From NCBI RefSeq assembly GCF_009495745.1, contig NZ_WIDQ01000003.1:548020-612019 (forward strand): 64,000 nucleotides of DNA, read 5' to 3'. The notes beneath the pieces are model-generated. The model saw nothing but the letters and a program-made list of their open reading frames with translations. It searched no databases and had not been told where the DNA came from. Made by a program: the position numbers and the translations under genes. Below are positions 1 through 8,017 of the stretch, piece after piece (position 1 is the first letter of the stretch; each line of letters starts with the position of its first letter). Source of the stretch: Niveispirillum sp. SYP-B3756 (GTDB taxonomy: Bacteria; Pseudomonadota; Alphaproteobacteria; Azospirillales; Azospirillaceae).

Positions 1-1629
1 CTTGGTCACGCTGGCGACATGGGCGAACACGGCACCCAGCTTCTTCTGCACGTCACGGACGGTGACTTCCGCCCCCTTGGCAGAGATCATCAACCCGGCA
101 TCGCCGACCTGACCACCGGATTCGCCATAGAACGGGGTCTGGTTGGTGACAACCAACACGTCTTGCCCGGCCTCGGCCTTGTCCAGCCGCTTGCCTTCCT
201 TGTCCAGGATGGCAGTGACGGTGCCCTCAGCCGTTTCGGTGTCATAGCCCAGGAACTCGGTCGCCCCCAGCTCGTCCTTCACCTCAAACCAGACGCGGTC
301 GGTCGCAGCCTCACCGGAACCAGCCCAAGAGGCGCGGGCCTTCTTGCGCTGTTCGTCCATGGCGGCGTTGAAGCCATCCACATCCACGCCGCGCTTGCGC
401 CCGCGCAACACATCCTGCGTCAGATCCAGCGGGAAGCCATAGGTGTCGTACAGTGTGAAGGCGACATTGCCCGGCAGGGCCTGGCCGTCGGCCAGATTGC
501 CTTCTGCCTCGTCCAGCAGCTTCAGACCGCGTTCCAGCGTCTGCTTGAAGCGGGTTTCTTCCAGCCGCAGCGTTTCGGTGATCAGCGCCTGGGCGCGCAC
601 CAGTTCGGCATAATGGCCGCCCATTTCGCGCACCAGGGCCGGCACCAGACGGTGCATAACCGGTTCCTTGGCCCCCAGCATATGGGCATGGCGCATGGCG
701 CGGCGCATGATGCGGCGCAGCACATAGCCGCGCCCTTCGTTGGACGGCATCACGCCATCGGCGATCAGAAAGGAGCAGGAGCGCAGGTGATCGGCGATCA
801 CCCGGTGCGAGGTGGCCTGCGGCCCCTTCAGGCTGGCGCCCGTCGCCTCCGCCGAGGCTTCCAGCAGGCCCTTGAACAGGTCGATATCGTAATTGTCATG
901 CACGCCCTGCAGCACGGCGGACAGACGTTCCATGCCCATGCCGGTATCGATGCTGGGCTTCGGCAGGGCAACACGTTCGCCGCCGGGAAGCTGCTCGTAC
1001 TGCATGAAGACGAGGTTCCAGATTTCGATGAACCGGTCACCATCCTCATCCGGGGAGCCCGGCGGGCCGCCTTGGATATGGGCACCGTGATCGTAGAAGA
1101 TTTCCGAGCACGGACCGCAGGGGCCGGTATCGCCCATCATCCAGAAATTATCCGACGTGGGGATGCGGATGATCTTCTCATCGGCAAAGCCGGCGATCTT
1201 CTTCCACAGGCCGAACGCCTCATCATCGGTGTGATAGACGGTGACGGTCAGCTTCTCCTTCGAGATGCCGAATTCCTTGGTGATCAGGTTCCAGGCCAGC
1301 TCAATGGCGTCGGCCTTGAAATAATCCCCGAAGGAGAAATTCCCCAGCATTTCAAAGAAGGTATGATGGCGGGCGGTATAGCCCACATTTTCCAGGTCAT
1401 TATGCTTGCCGCCGGCACGCACGCATTTCTGCGAGGTGGTGGCGCGGCTATAGGGGCGCGCTTCTTGCCCGGTGAAGACATTCTTGAACTGCACCATGCC
1501 GGCATTGGTGAACATCAATGTCGGGTCGTTGCGCGGTACAAGCGGGGAGCTGTCGACCACGGCATGGCCATTCTTCCCGAAATAATCAAGGAAGGTGGAG
1601 CGGATTTCGTTGACGGTCTTCTTGGACAT
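1..1629 (-). CDS. alaS: Alanine--tRNA ligase, C-terminus cut by window edge
   Basis: Class II aminoacyl-tRNA synthetase that charges tRNA-Ala in the cytoplasm. The visible 543 codons begin [17 protein letters not shown] and run off the left edge with no stop. The catalytic-core signatures are visible: [33 protein letters not shown] and MERL, followed by the helical tRNA-recognition region and the start of the editing region (a GESGGQ motif near residue 510). The family is normally about 880 residues, so roughly 340 residues including the C-Ala domain lie outside. The ATG at 1627-1629 matches the usual family N-terminus. It lies 123 bp downstream of thiE on the same strand. Confidence 0.97.
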   Translation of the reverse strand, partial: MSKKTVNEIRSTFLDYFGKNGHAVVDSSPLVPRNDPTLMFTNAGMVQFKNVFTGQEARPYSRATTSQKCVRAGGKHNDLENVGYTARHHTFFEMLGNFSFGDYFKADAIELAWNLITKEFGISKEKLTVTVYHTDDEAFGLWKKIAGFADEKIIRIPTSDNFWMMGDTGPCGPCSEIFYDHGAHIQGGPPGSPDEDGDRFIEIWNLVFMQYEQLPGGERVALPKPSIDTGMGMERLSAVLQGVHDNYDIDLFKGLLEASAEATGASLKGPQATSHRVIADHLRSCSFLIADGVMPSNEGRGYVLRRIMRRAMRHAHMLGAKEPVMHRLVPALVREMGGHYAELVRAQALITETLRLEETRFKQTLERGLKLLDEAEGNLADGQALPGNVAFTLYDTYGFPLDLTQDVLRGRKRGVDVDGFNAAMDEQRKKARASWAGSGEAATDRVWFEVKDELGATEFLGYDTETAEGTVTAILDKEGKRLDKAEAGQDVLVVTNQTPFYGESGGQVGDAGLMISAKGAEVTVRDVQKKLGAVFAHVASVTK

Positions 1630-1752
1630 GGAAACGGCCTGGCTCAAGCATGGTCACGACAATGCGGGGCTTGGGTTTTACCGCGCCATGCCGGGCCTGT
1701 CCATGCCCGGATCGTCAAGGGGCGGCTTGCAAGAACCGCCCCCGCGGCCCCT

Positions 1753-2379
1753 TCATACGCCGGCAATCACCTGATTGAACGCCTGCACAGCCGCCGCAGG
1801 ACCATTGGGGTGGTTCCACACCCCACCGCTGACGGCCAGGAAATCGGCCCCGGCTTCCACCAGCACGCGGCAATTATCCACATTGATGCCACCAATGGCG
1901 ACACAGGGGATTTCCATCATCTCCTGCCACCAGGAGAGGATTTCCGGCTCGGCCCGCGCCTTGGGCTCCTTGGTGGCGGTTTCAAAGAAGGCGCCGAAGG
2001 CGACATAATCGGCCCCGTCCTCCCCCGCCACCATGGCCAGATGCCGGCTGTCATGGCAGGTGACGCCGACAATGGCATCGCGGCCCATGATCTTGCGGGC
2101 CTGGGCATAGGGCGTATCTTCCTGCCCCACATGCACGCCATCACAGCCACCCGCCGCCGCCAGATCGGGCCGGTCGTTCAGGATGAAGGCGACCTCGCGT
2201 TGCTGCACGATAGGGCGCAGCGCGTCGATGGCGCGCTTCACCACATCATCCGCCACATCCTTCAGCCGCAACTGCACACAGGCCACATCGCCGGCATCCA
2301 GCGTGGCGGCCAGCAAGGGCTTGAAACTGTTCAGGTCCAGGGTGGGCGGGGTGATCAGGTAGAGGCGGCAATCGGTCAT
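1753..2379 (-). CDS. thiE: Thiamine phosphate synthase
   Basis: Couples the thiazole and pyrimidine phosphates into thiamine monophosphate. The 208-residue TIM barrel begins [11 protein letters not shown]. It shows VQLRLKD (pyrophosphate-site region), [37 protein letters not shown] and the C-terminal phosphate-binding AIGGINVDN and [10 protein letters not shown] longer in-frame extension is open upstream, but the ATG at 2377-2379 gives the family N-terminus and lies just past the terminator hairpin at 2406. No other thiamine genes and no TPP riboswitch are visible nearby. The gene sits alone between fba and alaS. A weak GC-rich hairpin without a T-run (1718-1741) lies between it and alaS. Confidence 0.93.
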   Translation of the reverse strand: MTDCRLYLITPPTLDLNSFKPLLAATLDAGDVACVQLRLKDVADDVVKRAIDALRPIVQQREVAFILNDRPDLAAAGGCDGVHVGQEDTPYAQARKIMGRDAIVGVTCHDSRHLAMVAGEDGADYVAFGAFFETATKEPKARAEPEILSWWQEMMEIPCVAIGGINVDNCRVLVEAGADFLAVSGGVWNHPNGPAAAVQAFNQVIAGV

Positions 2380-2405
2380 GGTCTTCTCTGGACAATAAAA
2401 GCAAA

Positions 2406-2433
2406 GGCCCGGTGCGGTTCGCCGCACCGGGCC
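2406..2433 (-). terminator. Perfect 12-bp hairpin downstream of fba
   Basis: Two 12-nt arms (2406-2417 and 2422-2433) pair perfectly around a TTCG tetraloop. Read leftward, the stem is followed by CTTTGCTTTTATTG, a T-rich tail typical of intrinsic terminators. It lies between fba and thiE and so should separate their transcripts. Confidence 0.75.
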
Positions 2434-2448
2434 CCAAGCTGGTACTCT

Positions 2449-2481
2449 ATAGCAAGGGTCAAACCCGTTGACCCTTGCTAT
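2449..2481. repeat. 14-bp perfect inverted repeat
   Basis: Arms 2449-2462 and 2468-2481 are perfectly complementary around a 5-nt ACCCG loop. No T-run follows on either side. It sits directly against the three-hairpin repeat element, so the fba-thiE gap is almost entirely foldable. It may be a second terminator stem or part of the repeat insertion. Confidence 0.6.
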
Positions 2482-2558
2482 CCGCGCCGACCGGCGCGGC
2501 GCCCGCACGTGCGGGCGTAAGCCAAGCCGCCGAATGGCGGCGCCCGGCGCCTGAGGGA
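2482..2558 (+). repeat. Three-hairpin intergenic element, copy 1
   Basis: Hairpin A is a 7-bp stem with a GACC loop (2482-2499). Hairpin B is a GC-rich near-palindrome (2500-2517). Then come a TAAGCCAAGC linker, hairpin C (5-bp stem, GAAT loop) and a CGCCCGGCGC tail ending in a CTGAGGGA run. Copies at 5267-5338 (minus) and 24163-24238 (plus) share loops, linker and tail but have different, still paired stems. This copy ends 14 bp from the fba stop codon and is antisense to fba. I do not recognise a named family for it. Confidence 0.75.
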
Positions 2559-2571
2559 ACAGGCGTAATTT

Positions 2572-3501
2572 TTATTCTTTGCCCTGGTAGATTTTCACCA
2601 GCTTGTCCAGCAGGGCCAGCGCATCTTCACGGCTACGCTGGAAGGCGTTGCGGCCAATGATGGAGCCATTGCCGCCACCATCACGGATGGCGCGGGCATC
2701 TTCATACACCGCATCCTCACCCTTGGCAGCACCGCCGGAGAAGACAACGATGCGGCGGCCGTTGAAGCTGGCCTGCATGATGTGCTTCACGCGCTCCGCC
2801 AGGGTGTCGCGCGGCACATTATGCTTTTCATAGATCTTGCGGGCTTCGTCCTGCTCCAGGTCCGCCGTCGGCAGCTTGACCTTGATGATATGGGCGCCCA
2901 GCAGAGCCGCCATATGGGCCGCGTAGGCATCCACATCCAGCGCCAGCTCGCCCTTCTTGGAGATGGCGCCACCGCGCGGATAGGACCAGATCACCGTGGC
3001 GATGCCCTTGGACTTGGCTTCGCGCGACAGTTCGCGGATTTCCTCGAACTGGTTGAACTGGGCATCGGAACCCGGATAGATCGTGAAGCCGATGGCCGAG
3101 GCGCCGATGCGCAGCGCATCGTCCACGCTGGCGGTGACGGCCTGATCGGCATTTTCCTTGAAGGTGGACAGGCTATTGGCGCTGTTCATCTTCAAGATCA
3201 GCGGGATGGAGCCGGCGAACGTGGCGGCACCGGCTTCCAGCGGGCCCAGCGGGGCGGCATAGGCCGACAGCCCGGCATCAATGGCCAACTGGTAGTGATA
3301 GTGCGGATCATAGGCCGCCGGGTTCATGGCAAAGCTGCGGGCCGGGCCATGTTCAAAGCCCTGATCCACCGGCAGGATCACCAGTTTGCCAGTACCGCCC
3401 AGCCGGCCTTCCATCAGGATGCGGGCGAGATTGGCCTTGGTGCCGGGATTATCGCTCTCATACCAGGAAAGGATTTCTTTGACGCGGCGCGTGAGCTTCA
3501 T
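2572..3501 (-). CDS. fbaB: Class I fructose-bisphosphate aldolase (DhnA/FbaB type)
   Basis: Cleaves fructose 1,6-bisphosphate through a Schiff-base lysine, serving glycolysis and gluconeogenesis. The 309-residue protein begins MKLTRRVKEIL. It shows the DhnA-family PVDQGFEHGP, LKMNSANSL, ASAIGFTIYPGSD, TVIWSYPRGG, HIIKVKLPT (probable Schiff-base Lys) and the phosphate-binding VFSGGAAKG and GGNGSIIGRN. The ATG at 3499-3501 is preceded by an AGGAAA ribosome site. An upstream in-frame extension runs back towards the predicted promoter and is unlikely to be translated. Archaeal-type class I aldolases are commonly annotated class I Fba in alphaproteobacteria. Confidence 0.9.
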   Translation of the reverse strand: MKLTRRVKEILSWYESDNPGTKANLARILMEGRLGGTGKLVILPVDQGFEHGPARSFAMNPAAYDPHYHYQLAIDAGLSAYAAPLGPLEAGAATFAGSIPLILKMNSANSLSTFKENADQAVTASVDDALRIGASAIGFTIYPGSDAQFNQFEEIRELSREAKSKGIATVIWSYPRGGAISKKGELALDVDAYAAHMAALLGAHIIKVKLPTADLEQDEARKIYEKHNVPRDTLAERVKHIMQASFNGRRIVVFSGGAAKGEDAVYEDARAIRDGGGNGSIIGRNAFQRSREDALALLDKLVKIYQGKE

Positions 3502-3555
3502 TGTTGGGTTTCCTGCCGTGGTTCGTGGGTCGGAACGACCAAAAAGAGTGCCGGT

Positions 3556-3584
3556 TTGATAGCCCAACCGCCCCCGCATTGCAA
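3556..3584 (-). promoter_or_regulatory. Sigma-70-like promoter for fba
   Basis: Read leftward, TTGCAA (3579-3584) and TATCAA (3556-3561) are separated by 17 bp. Each hexamer matches four of six consensus bases. The implied start of transcription is about 50 bp upstream of the fba ATG. Pattern-based only. Confidence 0.4.
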
Positions 3585-3619
3585 CGCGGCAGGGCCATCA
3601 TGTAACGACGAAAAAAGCA

Positions 3620-4072
3620 CTACATCCCTTGTATATCAAGCTGTTGGCTCAGCCATTGCCGAAGCGATGCATCACGGTTGCGTATCCAACACGGCTCAAT
3701 GGCATGGGCTGGGCGCTGGTACAGCGTGGCCCCATGTGCCGCCGCCAGCCCCAGCAACCGACCGATTCCATCATCCGGCATCGCGGCCGGGGGCGCGAAA
3801 GCGATGGCCGGCACACCGGCCCGCAGGGCGGCCAGCACCTGCCCCATCTGGTCCACCGCGTCCAGCAACAGCAGCACACCGTCTTGTTGCAACCCCTTCC
3901 CCAGGGCGGCCCACCAGCCTGCCCCCGCCAGCCCGGCGATACCGGGGGCAGAGGCGAGGATCAAAGGCCGACCGGCCGCCAGCTCCAACACCAATTGTCC
4001 CGCCGCCTGCCCATCAATCCGCACACAGGGCCAGGGGGGAAGCGGGGTGAAACGGGGGGGTGTGGCAGACAT
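3620..4072 (-). CDS. Hypothetical protein, Ala/Leu-rich, 150 residues
   Basis: I do not recognise a family. The protein begins MSATPPRFTPLPPW and has an alternating hydrophobic pattern (LVLELAAGRPLILASAPG, GVLLLLDAVDQMGQVLAALRAGVPAIAFAPP) resembling a small alpha/beta Rossmann-like fold. It ends in DASLRQWLSQQLDIQG. No signal peptide or transmembrane segment is clear. The ATG at 4070-4072 is preceded by GAAAG at good spacing; a GTG two codons upstream (4078) is the alternative. It lies between fba and a DUF481 gene on the same strand. Codon use resembles its neighbours, so it is probably real. Confidence 0.6.
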   Translation of the reverse strand: MSATPPRFTPLPPWPCVRIDGQAAGQLVLELAAGRPLILASAPGIAGLAGAGWWAALGKGLQQDGVLLLLDAVDQMGQVLAALRAGVPAIAFAPPAAMPDDGIGRLLGLAAAHGATLYQRPAHAIEPCWIRNRDASLRQWLSQQLDIQGM

Positions 4073-4126
4073 GGGCACTTTCAGGGACGGGGGAAAGGGG
4101 CGGCGGGATCATAGGGCGTCGCCCCG

Positions 4127-5083
4127 TCAGAAGGAATAAACCAGCGTGGCGCGGCTGACCGTATCGGTAGCCTTGCGGTCATCGGGCGGGTCGCTCTCAT
4201 TCCTGACCGTGAAGCTGATCTTGGCGGAAAACAGCGCATTGATCCGGGTGGTCAGGGCGCTTGTCGCCTCCAGCGTGCGGTTTTCCGCCCCGATCAGCGT
4301 CTTGGCCGTCTGGCTGAAACTGGCATCATCGCTGAACCGGTAGCTGAAGGCGCCGGCAGCGCGGAAGACGAATTCATGTTCGGTGAAGGCCGGATCGGTA
4401 TCGGTGGTAGCATAGAGCGTGTGGCGCGCACCGGGGCCGCCTTCCACCTCCAGCTTGATGGTGCCATCATCCACCAGCACATAACCCAAACCGACGGTTT
4501 CGGTGAAACGGTGGCGGTAACCGGCAAACATGTCGCGTTCCCAGCCGAATTGGCCGGCGGCATACAGGGCTTCATTGATGAAGTAATTCGGCTCATAAGC
4601 GGCGCTGTAGCGCTGCTTGTTGGTGCGCCCCTCGCTGCGCTGATAATCGGCGGCAGCAATCACCCGATGACGCCAATCCACGGTTTCCTTGGTCAGCGCC
4701 AGACCGACAGCCACGGCCTTGTCATCGCTGTTGCCGGTGGAAAGCGAAGCACCCAGTTCCCCCGAACCCGTCCAGCCGGACAGGATACGCCGGCCATTGG
4801 CTTTCTTCGCCGCCAGCGCCTGGGTTTGGCGCTGCTGGCGCAGGCTATCGCCCAGCGCGGTGATCGGTTCCGTCTGATCGGGGAAGGCGGCCAGGGCCAG
4901 GCTGATGGTTTTGTCCAGGGTGGCGGCATCGCCATCGGCGGCGGCCTGTCGGATCATCGCCTCCACCCCGGCCGGCAAGGCGGCGGCGGTTTCAGCGGCA
5001 GCGGCCACGGGGGAAAGCAGCAGGCAAGATGCCAGCACGGCGGCGGCGCGCGGCGCGCGGGTCGACGGTGCAGAAATCAGCAT
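4127..5083 (-). CDS. DUF481-family outer-membrane beta-barrel protein
   Basis: Predicted exported protein of 318 residues. The N-terminus (MLISAPSTRAPR, then a hydrophobic AAAVLASCLLLSPVAAAAE stretch) is a signal peptide. A short helical segment (about 30-100) precedes a run of alternating beta-strands starting at GSGELGASLSTGNSD, the typical opening of DUF481 (YdiY-like, sometimes called salt-induced outer-membrane protein). It ends in aromatic SRATLVYSF, a beta-barrel signature for outer-membrane insertion. The start is chosen for the signal peptide; an open extension upstream lacks better support. Substrate and role are unknown. Confidence 0.75.
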   Translation of the reverse strand: MLISAPSTRAPRAAAVLASCLLLSPVAAAAETAAALPAGVEAMIRQAAADGDAATLDKTISLALAAFPDQTEPITALGDSLRQQRQTQALAAKKANGRRILSGWTGSGELGASLSTGNSDDKAVAVGLALTKETVDWRHRVIAAADYQRSEGRTNKQRYSAAYEPNYFINEALYAAGQFGWERDMFAGYRHRFTETVGLGYVLVDDGTIKLEVEGGPGARHTLYATTDTDPAFTEHEFVFRAAGAFSYRFSDDASFSQTAKTLIGAENRTLEATSALTTRINALFSAKISFTVRNESDPPDDRKATDTVSRATLVYSF

Positions 5084-5266
5084 GGGAAGGGTCGATGCTC
5101 CGGTTTGCGGGCCCGGCAAGGGCGGGGAGCATCGGAAATTGACGGCAGGGCTCGGGCGAATCAACCCTGAATAAGGCGATAGGCGAAGCGGCCGGCATTG
5201 CAGCCGCTTGCCCAGATCATCTTATACCGGCGGCATGAAATCATGACCGATGGTCACGCTTTCATG

Positions 5267-5338
5267 CCCCTCAATCGCCGGCGCCAGCATCCGCTGGCTT
5301 GGCTACGCCGCACGAACGGCGCGGCGGCGGTCGCCGCA
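5267..5338 (-). repeat. Three-hairpin intergenic element, copy 2
   Basis: Read leftward: hairpin A GCGGC-GACC-GCCGC, hairpin B with CGCCG arms, the linker TAGCCAAGCC, hairpin C CCAGC-GGAT-GCTGG, then GCGCCGGCG and TGAGGGG. Loop sequences and linker match copies 1 and 3 while stem bases differ but remain paired. It sits just downstream of dps, in the same direction as dps. Confidence 0.75.
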
Positions 5339-5343
5339 TTACT

Positions 5344-5366
5344 AACGGTCATAATTCATGACCGTT
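5344..5366. repeat. 9-bp inverted repeat next to dps stop
   Basis: AACGGTCAT (5344-5352) and ATGACCGTT (5358-5366) flank AATTC, ending five bases before the dps stop codon. There is no T-run. A related but imperfect TCATGACC/GGTCACG motif occurs at about 5241-5257. It could be a weak terminator or a protein-binding palindrome. Confidence 0.5.
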
Positions 5367-5370
5367 GATA

Positions 5371-5853
5371 TTATTCCAGCAAGGAACGCAGCATCCAGGC
5401 GGTCTTTTCATGGATCTGCAAGCGCTGGGTCAACAGGTCGGCCGTCGGCTCATCGCCGGCCTCCTCCACCGTGGGGAACAGGGCGCGGCCGGTACGGGCC
5501 ACCGTCTCGTGCCCTTCCACCAGCTGGCGGATCATTTCCTCCGCCTTGGGCACACCGGTTTCCTCCGGAATGCTGGTCAGCTTGCCATATTGGGTATAGC
5601 TGCCGGGGGCCGGGAAACCCAGGGCGCGGATACGTTCGGCGATCTCATCCACCGCCATGTGCAGTTCCGTATACTGCGCCATGAACATGGTGTGCAGCGT
5701 ATTGAACATCGGGCCGGTGACGTTCCAATGGAAATTATGCGTCTTCAGATACAGCGTGTAGCTGTCAGCCAGCAGGGCGGACAGGCCTTCGGCGATCTTT
5801 TCCCGGTTCTTGTCGGAAATACCGATATTGATGCTGGGGGCCTTCTTGGCCAT
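5371..5853 (-). CDS. dps: Dps family ferritin-like DNA-protection protein
   Basis: Forms a hollow 12-mer that oxidises and stores iron and shields DNA during starvation and oxidative stress. The 160-residue protein starts [13 protein letters not shown]. The inter-subunit ferroxidase ligands are visible in [11 protein letters not shown] (His) and [13 protein letters not shown] (Asp/Glu), followed by the helical bundle to [14 protein letters not shown]. The length is normal (E. coli 167). The N-terminal Lys pair may contact DNA, but there is no long basic tail. A GAGGATG ribosome site precedes the ATG. It is monocistronic, with repeat copy 2 beyond its stop. Confidence 0.95.
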   Translation of the reverse strand: MAKKAPSINIGISDKNREKIAEGLSALLADSYTLYLKTHNFHWNVTGPMFNTLHTMFMAQYTELHMAVDEIAERIRALGFPAPGSYTQYGKLTSIPEETGVPKAEEMIRQLVEGHETVARTGRALFPTVEEAGDEPTADLLTQRLQIHEKTAWMLRSLLE

Positions 5854-6201
5854 GGCGCTTCATCCTCAAAGGGTTGGGAGACACATCCCTTAAGATAGGG
5901 TGTAAAGCGCACAAGCAGAACGACAAAAGCGGATGCCAGGGGCGGGAAATTGCCGCAAGGGCATGAATGTACAAAAGGCAGGGGTGGCCGCGTTGATCGC
6001 AGGGGCGTAAGCGGCCACCCCCTCAAGGTGCAGCGGGTTATGGGCAAACCCGCGCAACGACGCCGGAAAGGTCTGCGGAACCGGCGCCACTGCCTCCGTA
6101 AAGGGCGTATCAGCGTGGGCTGATGCTGATGGGGAAACCCCCGTTTTCATCCCACCCTTGGCCTTTTACGCCGCAGCGCCAAAAACCCGTCGCAGCCGAT
6201 G
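5854..6201. other. Non-coding stretch upstream of dps
   Basis: No convincing gene. The side nearest dps should hold its promoter (TTCTGC and TATCTT with 17-bp spacing read leftward at 5920-5892, weak). An 11-bp inverted repeat, GGGGTGGCCGC (5981-5991) with GCGGCCACCCC (6011-6021), may act as a terminator for the nucleosidase gene. An 86-codon minus-strand reading frame here looks like random GC-rich translation. Confidence 0.5.
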
Positions 6202-6993
6202 TCAGGAATTTTCCGCCTGTTCCCCGAACAGCGCAATCAGCCGGCGGACGATCAGGGCGGCCCCGCCCGCCGCCGCGCGGGCGAAGCTGGGAAAATCCAC
6301 ATGGCTGTCGCCGCCGGCCAGATCGGACAAGGCCCGCACCACCACCAGCGGCAGGCCGAAGCGCTCGGCCAGTTGGGCCAGGGCCGCCCCTTCCATCTCC
6401 ACCGCCTGGGCCTGGAAACGGTCATGCAGGTCGATGCGGGTGGCGGCACAATTCAGGAAATAATCGCCGGTCAGCACGGTGCCAAAACGGATTGCCGGCT
6501 GCAGCACCTGCCCGCCGGTGGCCGTCGCCGGCATGGCGGGCAGTTTCAGCCCGGCCAGCGCCGCCGCGATACGCCCTTCCAGCCCGGCGGCAAGGTGATA
6601 CCCGACCGGTCCTTCCAGACCCGGCAGCGGCGGCACGCCCGGTTGATAGGGTGTCAGCCTTCCCGCACAAAGCGCGCCATAATCATGCTGGATCAAGGTG
6701 CGGGCAATCACCACATCGCCGATACCTAAATCCGGGTCCAACCCGCCGGCCACGCCGGAGAAGACCAGCACCCGCGCGGCAAAATACTGCGCCAGCAGGG
6801 TGCCGACAATGGCGGCATTCACCTTGCCGATGCCAGCCTCCACCAGCACCACCGGCACGCCATCCATGTCCCCGGCCAGAAAGCGGAACCCCGCCAGTTC
6901 CGTTACCGCCGTCACCTGCAGATGCGCCCCGAAATGGCCGATCTCCTCCGGCACGGCGCAGATCAGGCCGATGGGGCGGGTTTGGGTGGTCAT
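6202..6993 (-). CDS. MTA/SAH-type nucleosidase (PNP/UDP superfamily)
   Basis: Predicted 5'-methylthioadenosine/S-adenosylhomocysteine nucleosidase, 263 residues, which hydrolyses the glycosidic bond to recycle adenine and methylthioribose or S-ribosylhomocysteine. Family marks are the N-terminal IGLICAVPEEI, the central VFSGVAGGLDP, the ribose-binding VEMEGAALAQ (catalytic Glu region) and RALSDLAGG with the catalytic Asp. The ATG at 6991-6993 gives MTTQTRPIGLICA; about 21 residues of open frame upstream lack support. It is divergent from the AraC gene, so the 131-bp gap holds both promoters. The exact nucleoside preference cannot be read from sequence. Confidence 0.85.
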   Translation of the reverse strand: MTTQTRPIGLICAVPEEIGHFGAHLQVTAVTELAGFRFLAGDMDGVPVVLVEAGIGKVNAAIVGTLLAQYFAARVLVFSGVAGGLDPDLGIGDVVIARTLIQHDYGALCAGRLTPYQPGVPPLPGLEGPVGYHLAAGLEGRIAAALAGLKLPAMPATATGGQVLQPAIRFGTVLTGDYFLNCAATRIDLHDRFQAQAVEMEGAALAQLAERFGLPLVVVRALSDLAGGDSHVDFPSFARAAAGGAALIVRRLIALFGEQAENS

Positions 6994-7124
6994 GGCACAG
7001 GGCTCCGATGATGGGAAAACGCCGGCAGAATGCGATGGTGGGGATAAAAAACGCAAGATCGGTCAGGCACTGCCCCCTGCCCTGCCCTATGATCCCCCCA
7101 TCAAGGAAGGGTGGGGATGTCGGG

Positions 7125-8003
7125 ATGGCGGCAGGTTACAGCAGACGCATGGCGCGGGTGATCCGCCATATTCATCAGCATCTGGATAGCGACCTCAGCC
7201 TCACCACCCTGGCCGGCATTGCCGCCTTTTCACCCTTCCATTTTCACCGCCAGTTCACCGCCCATGCCGGCATGACGCTGAACCGCTATGTGCAGCGCGT
7301 GCGGTTGAAACGGGCGGCGCACTGGCTGGCCTTCCGCCCTGGCATTTCCATCACCCAGGTGGCGCTGGAATGCGGCTATGCCAGCCCGGAATCCTTCAGC
7401 CGCCTGTTCCGCCAGACCGTGGGCCAATCGCCCAGCGCCTTTCGTACCGCGCCCGATTGGGTCGGCTGGCGCCACGCCCTGACCTTAATGAAAAAGGAGA
7501 GTTCCACCTTGACGCACCCCTTCACGTCCGATCAGGTCCGTTTGGTCGATTTTCCGGCAACGCGGGTGGCGTTCCTGCGCCATCAGGGCGATCCGGCGCT
7601 GATCGGCGACAGCATCCGCCGCTTCATTGCCTGGCGGCGGGCGAACCGGCTGCCGCCCGACCTCAGCGCTACCTTCAATATTTTCCATGATGATCCGGAC
7701 AGTGTGCCGCCCGACGCTTACCGGCTGGATATCTGCGCCGCCATCACCGGCCCGCTGGCCCCCAATAAGGCGGGCGTGGCGGAAGGCCGCATCCAAGGCG
7801 GTCCCTGCGCCGTGCTGCGGCAGGTGGGATCGGGTGACGATCTGCGCGCAGCAGCGCGCTTCCTTTACCGGCAATGGCTACCCGCCAGCGGGCGGGAGGC
7901 GCGTGGCTTCCCGCTCTTTGCCCAACGGTTGCGTTTTTTCCCCGATGTGCCGGAAGATCAGGCCGTCACCGACCTGTTCCTGCCACTGACAGCGGCGGCC
8001 TGA
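7125..8003 (+). CDS. AraC-family regulator with GyrI-like effector domain
   Basis: 292-residue transcription factor. Residues about 5-105 form two helix-turn-helix motifs (LTTLAGIAAFSPFHFHRQF; SITQVALECGYASPESFSR). Residues about 130-292 resemble a GyrI/Rob-type small-molecule-binding domain (VRLVDFPATRVAFLRHQGDP, YRLDICAAITG, and a FPLFAQRLRFFPD-like end). This architecture matches Rob/SoxS-like multidrug or stress regulators. The ATG at 7125 is the best start; no strong Shine-Dalgarno is seen. Its stop is immediately adjacent to the convergent rpoH stop. The ligand is unknown. Confidence 0.88.
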   Translation: MAAGYSRRMARVIRHIHQHLDSDLSLTTLAGIAAFSPFHFHRQFTAHAGMTLNRYVQRVRLKRAAHWLAFRPGISITQVALECGYASPESFSRLFRQTVGQSPSAFRTAPDWVGWRHALTLMKKESSTLTHPFTSDQVRLVDFPATRVAFLRHQGDPALIGDSIRRFIAWRRANRLPPDLSATFNIFHDDPDSVPPDAYRLDICAAITGPLAPNKAGVAEGRIQGGPCAVLRQVGSGDDLRAAARFLYRQWLPASGREARGFPLFAQRLRFFPDVPEDQAVTDLFLPLTAAA

Positions 8004-8017
8004 TCAGGCCAGCCGCT
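7991..8017. other. Palindrome formed by two convergent stop codons
   Basis: The AraC TGA (8001-8003) and the rpoH stop (8004-8006, TCA on this strand) abut with no spacer. They form the centre of GGCCTGATCAGGCC (7997-8010), flanked by AGCGGC (7991-7996) and GCCGCT (8012-8017). The stem could serve as a bidirectional transcript end, but no T-run follows because both flanks are coding. Confidence 0.6.

Noticed and set aside
19..2520. 833-codon plus-strand reading frame
   Set aside because: It is the antisense shadow of alaS and thiE, whose minus-strand proteins are unmistakable; high GC keeps the opposite frame open.
5890..6150. 86-codon minus-strand frame upstream of dps
   Set aside because: No ribosome site or protein-like pattern; it overlaps a hairpin and the expected dps promoter.
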